DNA of 64,000 nt from Ralstonia pickettii DTP0602 (lineage in GTDB: Bacteria > Pseudomonadota > Gammaproteobacteria > Burkholderiales > Burkholderiaceae): contig CP006668.1 of assembly GCA_000471925.1 (NCBI GenBank), forward strand, positions 1,798,001-1,862,000, read 5' to 3'. Below the pieces are notes generated by a model. It did not search any database. It had not been told where the DNA came from and saw only the letters and a list, made by a program, of their open reading frames with translations. Shown in pieces: positions 1 through 7,706 of this stretch; the stretch's first letter is position 1, and each line of letters opens with the position of its first letter. The position numbers were made by a program, and so were the translations under genes.

Positions 1-356
1 CGATCAGTTCCCTGCCCTATGCAAAATCCGGCAAGCTGCGGGTCCTTGGAGTGGCCGCGACGCAGCGGCTGAAATCGCTGCCTGATGTCCCCACGTTCGC
101 TGAGGCGGGTGTCCCCGGCTTCGACCCGGTGGCATGGACAGGCCTGTGCGCTGCGAAAGGCACGCCCTCCAACGTGATCGCCCGCCTGCAACGCGAGATC
201 CAGCAAGTCCTGCACCAGCCGGATATTGCACAGCGGCTGAGCCAGGACGGCATGGAGGTGGTAGCCAGTTCTTCAGAGAAGTTCCGGGAGTTCCTGATCA
301 CCGACAAGCGCAAGTGGTCGGGGGTCATCAAGGAAGCCAACGTTACGCTGAACTGA
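1..356 (+). CDS. Bug/TctC-family periplasmic tricarboxylate receptor, C-terminal part
   Basis: This is the last ~117 codons of a Bug (TctC-like) extracytoplasmic solute receptor; the 5' end lies outside the window. The reading frame is open from base 3 and stops at 354-356. The visible part has the family's typical C-terminal pattern: a strand reading LRVLGVAATQR, the motif LPDVPTFAEAGVPGF, then a helical tail ending in a lysine-rich segment before the stop. Such receptors bind carboxylated small molecules in the periplasm and may work with a TctAB transporter or alone; no TctA/TctB gene is visible here. An aldolase gene starts 10 bp downstream, so the two are probably co-transcribed and the ligand may be that enzyme's substrate or a precursor. 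The family call is firm; the ligand is unknown. Confidence 0.85.
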   Translation, partial: ISSLPYAKSGKLRVLGVAATQRLKSLPDVPTFAEAGVPGFDPVAWTGLCAAKGTPSNVIARLQREIQQVLHQPDIAQRLSQDGMEVVASSSEKFREFLITDKRKWSGVIKEANVTLN

Positions 357-366
357 GAGGTCAGGC

Positions 367-1068
367 ATGGAAACGAAAGACAAAGCTAACGATATCCAGC
401 GTGACTTTGAGCGGGTCTCGCCTGAGCTGGTCGCGCAGGCTTCCCGGTTCGCGTCATCGATCCTCGCCGATGTTGCCGGCCGCAGAGGTGGCATGCATGG
501 CCGCATCGCGCCGCTGGACAGCGGCAGCCGGTTCTGCGGCCCGGCGCTCACGGTCGAAGTGCGGCCCGGTGACAATCTGATGATTCATGCCGCAATGGCT
601 ATCTCCCGGCCGGGCGATGTCATCGTGGTGGACGGCAAGGGCGACCAGTCCTGCGCATTGATGGGTGCCATCATGGCAAACCAATGCAAGGCGATCGGCG
701 TGGCTGCCGTCGTCCTGGATGCCGCGGCCCGCGATGCCGAAGAGATCCGCAAACTAGGGTTCCCGATGTATTCGGTGGGCACCAATCCGAACGGACCGAC
801 CAAGCTCGTGCCAGGCCGGGTGAACCACCCGATCCAATGCGGGGGCGTAACGGTCCATCCGGGCGATCTTGTTATCGGCGATGCGGATGGCGTCGTCGTG
901 GTCCAACGCGAGCACGTAGCTGCCCTGCTCGCCAAGGCATCCGACAAGGTTGCCGCGGAACGCAACCGCATCGACGGCATCCGCTCCGGCAAGGCGCTAC
1001 GCCCATCGTGGCTGGACGCATCGCTGCAGGCAGCAGGCGTGCTCAAGGCTGGAGAAAGTCTCTCATAA
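367..1068 (+). CDS. RraA-family (HMG/CHA-type) aldolase
   Basis: A 233-residue member of the RraA / 4-hydroxy-4-methyl-2-oxoglutarate aldolase family. Enzymes of this fold cleave 4-hydroxy-2-oxo acids to pyruvate or decarboxylate oxaloacetate with a divalent metal; others are catalytically silent regulators. The protein shows the glycine-rich loop near residues 95-101, the conserved Arg122-Asp123 pair (context DAAARDAEEI), the PGDNLMIH strand near 67-74 and the IGDADGVVVV C-terminal motif. The catalytic pair argues for an enzyme rather than an RNase-E inhibitor. The start is set by GAGAGG six bases upstream of the ATG. It follows the Bug receptor by 10 bp, suggesting one transcript. A paralogue lies at 7707-8351. 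The exact substrate cannot be told from sequence. Confidence 0.85.
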   Translation: METKDKANDIQRDFERVSPELVAQASRFASSILADVAGRRGGMHGRIAPLDSGSRFCGPALTVEVRPGDNLMIHAAMAISRPGDVIVVDGKGDQSCALMGAIMANQCKAIGVAAVVLDAAARDAEEIRKLGFPMYSVGTNPNGPTKLVPGRVNHPIQCGGVTVHPGDLVIGDADGVVVVQREHVAALLAKASDKVAAERNRIDGIRSGKALRPSWLDASLQAAGVLKAGESLS

Positions 1069-1131
1069 GCACGCAATGAGGTGGCGGCGGAAGTCCTGCC
1101 AGCTTTCATACGGCTGACGTCTAGCGCGCGA

Positions 1132-1317
1132 TCACGCGGCGAGTTCCGAGGCCTTGATCACCCCGGGCGCATGCTTGCGGGCGAGCCGCACCAGGCTCTC
1201 TCCTTCGAAAGCCGGCCGCCACGCTTCGAATTCAGTCACGTGGATAAAGTCAAGGCCAGTGTCCGCCAGCGTTCCGAACACCGCTTCGGCGCCGGCCTCC
1301 GCTTCGGTCCGCACTAC
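1132..1317 (-). pseudogene. Remnant of an NADH:flavin oxidoreductase (OYE-like) gene
   Basis: On the minus strand about 60 codons between the stop of the neighbouring LysR gene and a TGA at 1132-1134 read like an internal piece of an old-yellow-enzyme-type flavin oxidoreductase. It contains DFIHVTEFEAWRPAF and LVRLARKHAPGV, resembling the strand-helix unit just before the phosphate-binding region of that TIM barrel. The similarity stops at APGV, where the family would continue with a VIANG-like strand but here reads IKASELAA and ends. No start codon or SD belongs to it and both ends of the enzyme are missing. I read it as a decayed fragment left by a deletion beside lysR. The assignment rests on remembered family patterns, so confidence is moderate. 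Confidence 0.5.
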
Positions 1318-2234
1318 GGCGCGCCCCGGCGCCTTGTCTGCCTGTGCCTCGCACCAAAATCGCAGCACTGCCGGGCAATGTCCGCAACGGCATAGCCGAG
1401 TGCCGCCTGGTGTTGCTTCAGGAACACTGCAAAGTAGGTAATGCCCGGCGCAGGCGGGTCGGTGCGCACGTGCTGGAGGCGCTTCTGCCTGATCTCCTGT
1501 TCGAACAAGTGCAGAGGCACGCAGCTCACCCCCATGCCGGCTTCCACGAGACCGGCGAGCGCGACCAGGCTGTTGCTGCCTGACACGCGATGGGGCTGGA
1601 TACCAGCCTGCGCAAACAAGGTCTCGCAAAGCGCCGTAAGGCCGGAGCCCGCGTCCTGCTCGATCAGCGGCAGTGCCGCGAGGTCCTGCAGCGAGATGAC
1701 CGCATTGCCATCGAAAGCGCCGCTCGGACAAATCCACCCGAACGGCACGGATTGCAGCCTGACCGACGCCATGGCCGGCACGATATAGGCTTCTGGCAGC
1801 ACCGCCAGATCCAGTCGTCCATCCAGCACCTTGTCGCGCAGCGAGGCGGACAGGTCGACGTCCGGCTGCAGCGTGACCTGCGGATACACGCCGTTGAGCC
1901 TTCGCACCAGGCCCGGGAACCACGTCAGCGCGACGAGTTCCGTAATGCCGATGTGCAGGACGCGAGCGACGTGCTTCGCGGACGCCTTGACCTCCTCCAG
2001 GCGCGCGGTTGCCGCAAGGAAGTTCTCGCACAGCTCGAGCAGTTCCTGCCCTTTCGGTGTCAGCGCGGCTTTCCTGCCTGAGCTGTCGAACAATGGCGCC
2101 GCCGAGATCCGCTCCAGTTCCTGCAGGCGCTTGGTTGCCGCCGATTGCGTCACGTGCAGCTTGGACGCCGCCCGTTGCACGGTTCCCAGCTTCGCGACCC
2201 AGTAGAACGCTTCCACTTGCTTGATGGTGATCAT
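1314..2234 (-). CDS. LysR-family transcriptional regulator (LTTR 1)
   Basis: A 306-residue LysR-type regulator. The N-terminal winged helix-turn-helix (residues ~1-60, MITIKQVEAFYWVAKLGT then VTQSAATKRLQELE) is followed by a substrate-binding-like effector domain from ~90 to 295. The frame is open further upstream to 2348, but residue 39 of that longer frame begins the canonical LysR start, so the ATG at 2234 is chosen. It lies 13 bp downstream of a second LysR gene on the same strand and is probably co-transcribed with it. The C-terminal tail (RQTRRRGAP) is basic and runs into sequence that looks like a broken flavin oxidoreductase, so the last residues may have been altered by a rearrangement. 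Its effector is unknown; it may control the Bug/RraA genes or the ABC cluster. Confidence 0.9.
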   Translation of the reverse strand: MITIKQVEAFYWVAKLGTVQRAASKLHVTQSAATKRLQELERISAAPLFDSSGRKAALTPKGQELLELCENFLAATARLEEVKASAKHVARVLHIGITELVALTWFPGLVRRLNGVYPQVTLQPDVDLSASLRDKVLDGRLDLAVLPEAYIVPAMASVRLQSVPFGWICPSGAFDGNAVISLQDLAALPLIEQDAGSGLTALCETLFAQAGIQPHRVSGSNSLVALAGLVEAGMGVSCVPLHLFEQEIRQKRLQHVRTDPPAPGITYFAVFLKQHQAALGYAVADIARQCCDFGARHRQTRRRGAP

Positions 2235-2247
2235 GCAGCAGCCTCTC

Positions 2248-3168
2248 TCACCGTTCGATGTCCCTGACGGGTGCGTGATAGGAATGCTCGAAGTCGCAAG
2301 TGCTGCGCGCGAGTTCGACCACGCTGCGCAGGAATGGCATCGCCACATCGGAGCGAATCAACGTCACGTAGCGCACGCGCGGCAGCTTCGGCGTGACGTT
2401 CAGCTCCACCAGCTGCCCTGACTCCAGCAGGTTCCCGATCACCGAGCGGGGCAGGTACGCCACGCCGAGCCCCGAGGCGGCAATGCCGACCAGCGCGACC
2501 AGGCTGTTGCTTGAGATGGTATTGCGCGGCACCACGCCGTGCCGTCGCAGCCATTCGCCGATCAGGATGCCGGAGCCCGACAGGTTGCCCTGCGTAAGCA
2601 ACGTGTATTCGCTCATACGGGACAAGGACATGCGGCCCATACCAGGTCGCAAGCCCGGCGTGCAGAACCACTCGTTCTGTACCTCGGCCAGCTTATCCTT
2701 CACATAGCCCGTGGTAGCAAACGCGTCCGGGAGGATAGCGAGGTCAAGTTGCCCGGCCTGCAGCCGCTCGCGCAAATGCACGCTGTAGTCGACTTCCGGC
2801 TCGATCGTGACGCGCGGATATGCCGCCTGGATGGCCTCCAGCAACCTCGGCAGCCAGGTCAGCGCCGTCAGCTCGGTCACGCCGAGGCGTAGCTTGCGGG
2901 TCAGCACCTCCTTGCTGGCGATCCGCTCCAGCAGCAGGTCGCGCTGCATCAGCACGGCCTTGGCCCGGTTGAGCACCTCCACGCCTTCCACCGTGAGCCG
3001 CACCGTGCGTCCGGCGCGGTCCAGCAGCGGATAGCCGAAATCCTCTTCGAAGTCGCGGATGTGCCGGGACACCGCCGAATGGACCACACCGAGGCGCCGT
3101 GCGGCCGCCTCCACCGAACCCGTGTCCGCAATCGCAGCCAGGGCCTCCAGTTGCTTGAGCGTCGTCAT
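2248..3168 (-). CDS. LysR-family transcriptional regulator (LTTR 2)
   Basis: A 306-residue LysR regulator with the DNA-binding domain at residues 1-60 (MTTLKQLEALAAIADTGS, then VVHSAVSRHIRDFEE) and a periplasmic-binding-fold effector domain after ~90. It shares its length and several effector-domain blocks with the next gene (GVTELTALTWLPRLL against GITELVALTWFPGLV), so the two look like tandem paralogues. It is transcribed divergently from the amino-acid ABC importer that starts at 3334. The 165-bp intergenic region carries an AGCG-N11-CGCT dyad suited to a LysR regulator. The most likely job is control of the divergent ABC/aminotransferase/aldolase operon in response to its substrate. This role is inferred from position only. 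Confidence 0.9.
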   Translation of the reverse strand: MTTLKQLEALAAIADTGSVEAAARRLGVVHSAVSRHIRDFEEDFGYPLLDRAGRTVRLTVEGVEVLNRAKAVLMQRDLLLERIASKEVLTRKLRLGVTELTALTWLPRLLEAIQAAYPRVTIEPEVDYSVHLRERLQAGQLDLAILPDAFATTGYVKDKLAEVQNEWFCTPGLRPGMGRMSLSRMSEYTLLTQGNLSGSGILIGEWLRRHGVVPRNTISSNSLVALVGIAASGLGVAYLPRSVIGNLLESGQLVELNVTPKLPRVRYVTLIRSDVAMPFLRSVVELARSTCDFEHSYHAPVRDIER

Positions 3169-3214
3169 GGCCTTAGGGGTAACCCCATCGTTCCGTCACA
3201 ATTTTGAATGAGAT

Positions 3215-3233
3215 AGCGCCTGAAAATGTCGCT
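3215..3233. promoter_or_regulatory. LysR-type dyad (AGCG-N11-CGCT) in the divergent promoter region
   Basis: AGCG at 3215-3218 and CGCT at 3230-3233 form a perfect dyad with an 11-base AT-rich spacer, the geometry expected of an LTTR recognition site. It lies 47-65 bases upstream of the LysR start and about 100 bases upstream of the ABC binding-protein gene. Binding is inferred, not shown. Confidence 0.35.
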
Positions 3234-3333
3234 TTAACTAATTATATCCATCTGCAAGAATCGTTTTCACGTTGCGCAACCGGACCTGCGCACCTGACGA
3301 CGAAGACCCACAGACACTGCCCCTGGAGAAACC

Positions 3334-4155
3334 ATGAAGTCCATCATCAAAGCGAGCTTTGCCGTACTGGCCTGTGCCGCGGCCATGGCCGCACCTGCCC
3401 ACGCCGACCAGTTGGCCGACATCAAATCCCGGGGCACGCTGGTCTGCGGCGTGCTCAGCAACCTGGAGCCGTTCGGCTTCCAGGACCCGTCCACCCGCGA
3501 ACTGGCCGGCTACGACGTCGACTTCTGCAAGGCCATCGCCAAATCGCTGGGCGTGAAGCCCGAGCTGAAAGTGATATCGCTCGAAGCGCGCATCCCCGAG
3601 CTAAGCCAGGGTCGCGTGGACCTGCTGGCCGCGGTGCTCGGCTATACGCCGGCGCGCGCCGAGCAGATTGCCTTCTCCGACAGCTACTTCGTCAGCGAGC
3701 AGAAGCTGGCGGTCAAGGCCAGTGGCGCGTTCAAGCAGCGCGATGACCTCGCCGGCAAGCGGATCAGCACGATCAAGGGATCGAGCACGCAGAACTTCGT
3801 ACAAAAGGTACTGCCGTCGGCCCAGCTCGTCAGCTACGACGACGCTCCGTCCGCGTTCATGGCACTGGTGCAAGGCAAGGTCGATGGCTTCGGCCTGTCG
3901 GAGTCGATGCTGCGCCGCTTCATCGCCAAGCTGGGACCGTCCGGAAATATCCAGGTGATCACCCCCGCCCTGGGGCAGGAAGCCTGGGGCCTGGGCCTCA
4001 AGAAGGGCGAGCCGGCCCTGGAAAAGGCCGTCAACACCGCACTGGCCGATATGGAGAAGTCCGGCGAAGCGCAGCAGATCTTCGACAAGTGGCTGGGACC
4101 CAAGACCTTGTTCCAGATGAAGCGGGAGTTCCGCATCCAGCCGATCAAGGGCTGA
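3334..4155 (+). CDS. Amino-acid ABC transporter substrate-binding protein (family 3)
   Basis: A 273-residue periplasmic binding protein of the polar amino-acid family (SBP_bac_3). A Sec signal peptide covers residues 1-24 (cleavage AHA|DQ). The mature protein has the family's first strand (IKSRGTLVCGV), the EPFGFQDP and LAGYDVDFCKAIAKSLG ligand-lobe motifs, and the VDLLAAVLGYTPARAEQIAFSD block that contacts the amino-acid alpha groups. Two permeases and an ATPase follow in order, completing an importer. The start is supported by a GGAGAAACC leader. A long hairpin after the stop may protect this part of the message, as is common for binding proteins needed in excess. The nearby aminotransferase and FAD oxidase support an amino acid or its D-form as ligand; which one is not determinable. 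Confidence 0.93.
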   Translation: MKSIIKASFAVLACAAAMAAPAHADQLADIKSRGTLVCGVLSNLEPFGFQDPSTRELAGYDVDFCKAIAKSLGVKPELKVISLEARIPELSQGRVDLLAAVLGYTPARAEQIAFSDSYFVSEQKLAVKASGAFKQRDDLAGKRISTIKGSSTQNFVQKVLPSAQLVSYDDAPSAFMALVQGKVDGFGLSESMLRRFIAKLGPSGNIQVITPALGQEAWGLGLKKGEPALEKAVNTALADMEKSGEAQQIFDKWLGPKTLFQMKREFRIQPIKG

Positions 4156-4165
4156 GAACACAAAG

Positions 4166-4196
4166 GCGGGGCCGTATCGGCTGATATGGGCCCCGC
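4166..4196. promoter_or_regulatory. Intra-operon mRNA hairpin between binding protein and permease
   Basis: An 8-bp GC stem (4166-4173 with 4189-4196) is extended by an inner TATC/GATA pairing around a short loop. No T-run follows; instead the permease's AGGAG and ATG come within 15 bases. This suits a processing or stabilising stem-loop, or partial attenuation, more than a full terminator. Confidence 0.55.
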
Positions 4197-4210
4197 TCCA
4201 GGAGCAAGCC

Positions 4211-4909
4211 ATGTTTTCCCACTTCAACTTCACCGCGATCCTGGCCGCGCCATACGGCGAGCAGTTGCTCAAGGGCCTGCAGCTGACCGCGTGGCTCACC
4301 ATCTCGAGCTGGACGCTTGCCTTCGTGCTGGGCACCGTGCTCGCCACCGTCCGCGTCTCCGGCAACCCCGTCGCCGAACGCTTCGTGGCCGGCTACGTCG
4401 CCTACCACCAGAACGTGCCGATGCTGGTCCATATCCTGCTGTGGTACTTCGGCATCCCGACGCTGCTGCCCGAAGCGGCCCAGAACTGGGCCAACGCCAA
4501 CGGCGGCGAGATGATCTTCGCCAGCATCGCCATCGGCCTGTGCATGGCCGCCTACTTCTCCGAGGACATTCGCAGCGGGCTGCGTTCCATCCCGTTCGGG
4601 CAGCACGAGGCCTCGCGTTCGCTCGGCCTGAGCTACCTGGGCTCGATGCGCCACGTGATCCTGCCGCAGGCCTTCCGCATCGCGCTGCCGCCCTTTATCA
4701 ACCACACCGTGCTGCTGTTCAAGAACACCAGCCTGGCGATGGCGGTGGGCGCGGCGGAGATGACCTATGCCGTGCGCGAAGTCGAGAACCACACCTTCCG
4801 CACGTTCGAGGCCTACATGCTGGCCACCGCGTTCTACCTGGCGGTGTCCCTCGGCCTGATGGCGATCGGCGCGGCGATGGCCCAACGCACGCGCATTCCG
4901 GCGAGATAA
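4211..4909 (+). CDS. Amino-acid ABC transporter permease (HisM/GltJ-like)
   Basis: A 232-residue inner-membrane permease of the His/Glu/Gln/Arg/opine (HEQRo) ABC family. Hydrophobic segments occur near residues 20-45, 60-85, 95-115, 165-185 and 195-220. The EAA loop that docks to the ATPase is visible as EASRSLGLSYLGSMRHVILPQ, with G-x9-ILP spacing. The ATG follows an AGGAG. The next permease starts 3 bp after this stop, so the two are translationally linked and should form the heterodimeric channel. The long loop around residues 80-105 (PEAAQNWANANGGEM) is typical of the GltJ-like partner. No oddities seen. Confidence 0.92.
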   Translation: MFSHFNFTAILAAPYGEQLLKGLQLTAWLTISSWTLAFVLGTVLATVRVSGNPVAERFVAGYVAYHQNVPMLVHILLWYFGIPTLLPEAAQNWANANGGEMIFASIAIGLCMAAYFSEDIRSGLRSIPFGQHEASRSLGLSYLGSMRHVILPQAFRIALPPFINHTVLLFKNTSLAMAVGAAEMTYAVREVENHTFRTFEAYMLATAFYLAVSLGLMAIGAAMAQRTRIPAR

Positions 4910-4912
4910 ACC

Positions 4913-5662
4913 ATGATCGATATTCTTCGCGACAACTGGCACCTGCTGCTGCTCGGCCAATACCCCAACGGACCGCTCGGCGGCCTGGCCCTGACGCTGT
5001 TGCTGTCGGTGCTGGGACTGGTGCTCTCGTTCCCGATCAGCCTCCTGCTGGCGGTGGCGCGGGTCTCGCCCTGGAAGGTGTTCCGGGTGCCCGCCACGGT
5101 ACTGGTCTACATCGTCCGCGGCGTGCCGCTGGTCATGCTGATCTTCTGGAGCTACTTCCTGGTGCCACTGCTGCTCGGCCACAGCGTGACGGGCTTCACC
5201 ACGCTGCTGTGCACGCTGGTGATCTACGAGGCAGCCTATCTCTCCGAAGTGATCCGCGCCGGCATCGAGGCGCTGCCGCGCGGCCAGACCGAAGCGGCCC
5301 GCGCGCTCGGGCTGAGCCATGCCCAAACGATGACGAAGGTGATCCTGCCGCAGGCGCTCTACAACATGATCCCGAGCATCGTCAGCCAGTTCGTGTCGAC
5401 CATCAAGGAGACCTCGCTCGGCTATGTCATCAGCGTGCAGGAGCTGACCTTCTCCGCCAACCAAGTGAACACCAACCTGCTGACGCGGCCGTTCGAAGTC
5501 TTCCTGATCCTGGCCCTGACCTATTTCGCAGTCTGCTTCTGCCTGACCCAGCTGGCGCACGCCCTGGAGCGTCGCGTCACACGCAGAAGGAGTGGAAAGA
5601 CCAGCGGCAAGACCGCCCCCGCACGGAGCATTCAAAATGATTCAGTTCTCCAAAGTCAATAA
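4913..5662 (+). CDS. Amino-acid ABC transporter permease (GltK-like)
   Basis: A 249-residue second permease of the HEQRo family and partner of the preceding one. It has about five membrane segments and the EAA loop [21 protein letters not shown]. The motif [15 protein letters not shown] near residue 65 is characteristic of the family. The C-terminal tail (from ~225) is unusually basic and Ser/Thr-rich ([17 protein letters not shown]) and overlaps the first 26 bases of the ATPase gene, coupling their translation. Expected role: half of the transmembrane pore of an amino-acid importer. Confidence 0.92.
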   Translation: MIDILRDNWHLLLLGQYPNGPLGGLALTLLLSVLGLVLSFPISLLLAVARVSPWKVFRVPATVLVYIVRGVPLVMLIFWSYFLVPLLLGHSVTGFTTLLCTLVIYEAAYLSEVIRAGIEALPRGQTEAARALGLSHAQTMTKVILPQALYNMIPSIVSQFVSTIKETSLGYVISVQELTFSANQVNTNLLTRPFEVFLILALTYFAVCFCLTQLAHALERRVTRRRSGKTSGKTAPARSIQNDSVLQSQ

Positions 5663-6365
5663 GTGGTATGGCGACTATCACGCCCTCGTGGACGTGACCG
5701 CTGAAGTCGGCCGCGGCCAGGTCGTGGTGGTGTGCGGCCCCTCGGGGTCGGGCAAGTCGACGCTGATCCGCACGGTAAACCGCCTGGAAGACATCCAGAA
5801 CGGCACCATCCGGCTCGACAACCAGGACATCCACTCGCCGGCGCTGAACCTGAACAAGTTCCGCAGCCACGTTGGGTTCGTGTTCCAGCAGTTCAACCTG
5901 TTTCCGCACCTGTCCGCGCTCGACAACGTCTGCCTGGCGCCGGTCAAAGTCGCGGCGAAGAGCAAGAGCGAGGCAAAAAGCAAGGCCATGTCGCTGCTTG
6001 AGCGCGTCGGCCTGGCACACAAGGCGGAGGCCTACCCACAGCAGCTCTCCGGAGGCCAGCAACAGCGCGTTGCGATTGCGCGGGCGCTGGCGATGGACCC
6101 GCCGGTGATGCTGTTCGACGAGCCGACCAGCGCGCTCGACCCTGAAATGGTCGGCGAAGTGCTGAACGTGATGAAGGGGCTGGCCAAGGACGGCATGACC
6201 ATGGTCTGCGTCACGCACGAGATGAACTTCGCGCGGGAAGTCGCCGATCGCGTCTGGTTCATGGACAAGGGCGCGATCCTGGAGGAAGCGTCGCCGGTTG
6301 ACTTCTTTGCCTCGCCCCAGCATCCGCGGGCGCGCGCCTTCCTCTCTGACCTGCGCTCGCATTGA
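5637..6365 (+). CDS. Amino-acid ABC transporter ATP-binding protein (GltL/GlnQ-like)
   Basis: A 242-residue cytoplasmic ATPase that powers the importer. All motifs are present: Walker A GPSGSGKS (residues 34-41), the Q-loop [11 protein letters not shown], signature LSGGQQQR, Walker [15 protein letters not shown] and the switch His in VTHEM. The frame is open 15 codons upstream, but the ATG at 5637 is chosen because GGAG sits eight bases ahead and the protein then begins with the canonical [12 protein letters not shown]. It overlaps the permease gene by 26 bp. The FAD oxidase gene follows directly, so uptake and catabolism appear to be one transcript. Confidence 0.94.
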   Translation: MIQFSKVNKWYGDYHALVDVTAEVGRGQVVVVCGPSGSGKSTLIRTVNRLEDIQNGTIRLDNQDIHSPALNLNKFRSHVGFVFQQFNLFPHLSALDNVCLAPVKVAAKSKSEAKSKAMSLLERVGLAHKAEAYPQQLSGGQQQRVAIARALAMDPPVMLFDEPTSALDPEMVGEVLNVMKGLAKDGMTMVCVTHEMNFAREVADRVWFMDKGAILEEASPVDFFASPQHPRARAFLSDLRSH

Positions 6366-6379
6366 GGACGCACCGGATC

Positions 6380-7636
6380 ATGGAACACAATAATGCGCCG
6401 GGCTCCGCCATCGTGGTCGGCGCCGGGATCGTCGGACTCTCCATCGCCTTGCGGCTGCGCATGGATGGGCATCCGGTCACGGTCATCGATAACAACGCGC
6501 CGATGTCCGGAGTCTCGTCCGGCAACGCCGGCTATCTGTCGGAAGCGAACATCTTTCCGCCGGCGACACCGGACCTGCTGCGCAGGCTGCCACGGCTGCT
6601 GCTCGACAAGGACGGTCCGCTGGTCGTGCAGCCGCGTTATGCGCTGCGGCTGTTGCCGTGGGCGTGGCGCGCCGTGGCAGCGCTGCGGCCGCAACCGTAC
6701 CAGGCCGTGCTGTCGAACATGGCAGCGCTCACGGGCCAGGCCATCGCGGCTTTCGACGAACTGACGCGGGAGGCATCGGCGCAGCATCTTGTCAGCCGTG
6801 ACGGCGGACTGGTCGCGTTCCGAAGCGAAGCTGCCCTGGATGCGAAATGCCGCGCCCTGCCCGTGTGGAACAGCTATGGCCTCGCTGCGGAACGCGTGTC
6901 GGCTGCCAGCGTTCGGGAGCTTGAGCCAGCGCTGTGCCAGGACATCGCAGGCGGGATCTTCTACCCGAACGCCGGGCGCTGCAGCAACCCGCGCGCCCTG
7001 GGCGAGCACTACGCCCGGCGGCTGGTTGAGCTGGGCGGCGCGATCCTGCGCGATGAAGTGCGCGCTGTCCGCCAGGCGGCTCCGGGTCGTGCGGAAGTGG
7101 TCACCGCACACGGAACCCATTCCGCCGCGAGCGTCGTGGTGGCAGCGGGCTACCGGTCGGGACCTTTGCTGGCCGAGCTCGGCTATCGGGTACCGCTGGC
7201 GGCGGAGCGCGGCTATCACCTGATGCTGCCGGACGCGGGCATCTCGCTGCGCCGCCCGGTCGTTTTCGGCGAACCCTACTTCGCTGCAACGCCGATGGAC
7301 GAAGGACTGAGGCTGGCCGGCACTGCCGAATTCGCTCATGCCGACGCAAAGCCGGATATGCGTCGCGCCACAATGCTGCTCCGGCTTGCCCGCGCATACC
7401 TCCCCGGCATTCGCGGCACCGTCGCCAGGCCGTGGATGGGCGTGCGCCCGTCCTTTCCGGACGGCATGCCCGCGATCGGCCGCGTCGGCCACGCCCCGTC
7501 CGTGTTCTATGCCTTCGGCCATGCCCATAGCGGCCTCACGACCTCGGCGATTACCGCACGGTGTATGTCGAGCCTGGTCCGCGACATGCCGCCGCCGCTG
7601 GAACTCTCGGCGTTTCGGCTCGAACGCTTTCACTGA
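6380..7636 (+). CDS. FAD-dependent amino-acid oxidase/dehydrogenase (DadA-like)
   Basis: A 418-residue flavoprotein of the DAO superfamily. The dinucleotide-binding fold opens at residue ~8 (IVVGAGIVGLSIALRLR), followed by VIDNN and GVSSGNAGYLSE, the DadA-type flavin contact. The C-terminal part carries RPWMGVRPSFPDGMPAIG and FYAFGHAHSGLT, matching DadA-like dehydrogenases that pass electrons to the respiratory chain. A TTG at 6362 would give six more residues, but GAGGA at 6364-6368 favours the ATG at 6380. Linked to an amino-acid importer and an aminotransferase, it may oxidise a D- or N-substituted amino acid to the 2-oxo acid. The substrate is unknown; a sarcosine/hydroxyproline-type activity is an alternative. 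Confidence 0.85.
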   Translation: MEHNNAPGSAIVVGAGIVGLSIALRLRMDGHPVTVIDNNAPMSGVSSGNAGYLSEANIFPPATPDLLRRLPRLLLDKDGPLVVQPRYALRLLPWAWRAVAALRPQPYQAVLSNMAALTGQAIAAFDELTREASAQHLVSRDGGLVAFRSEAALDAKCRALPVWNSYGLAAERVSAASVRELEPALCQDIAGGIFYPNAGRCSNPRALGEHYARRLVELGGAILRDEVRAVRQAAPGRAEVVTAHGTHSAASVVVAAGYRSGPLLAELGYRVPLAAERGYHLMLPDAGISLRRPVVFGEPYFAATPMDEGLRLAGTAEFAHADAKPDMRRATMLLRLARAYLPGIRGTVARPWMGVRPSFPDGMPAIGRVGHAPSVFYAFGHAHSGLTTSAITARCMSSLVRDMPPPLELSAFRLERFH

Positions 7637-7706
7637 ACGCTCACTGACGATTAAACCTGCCTCGCCCTCCCGCAGGAGGGTCGCACTCGACCACCCGGAG
7701 ACAACC

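Noticed and set aside
3176..3186. GGGGT-A-ACCCC inverted repeat just before the LysR start
   Set aside because: Only 5-bp arms with a 1-base gap; cannot be told from chance in GC-rich DNA.
4145..5635. A 496-codon minus-strand frame opposite the ABC permeases
   Set aside because: Composition of repeated His/Gln/Asp/Arg and no motif; the plus-strand permeases explain the region.
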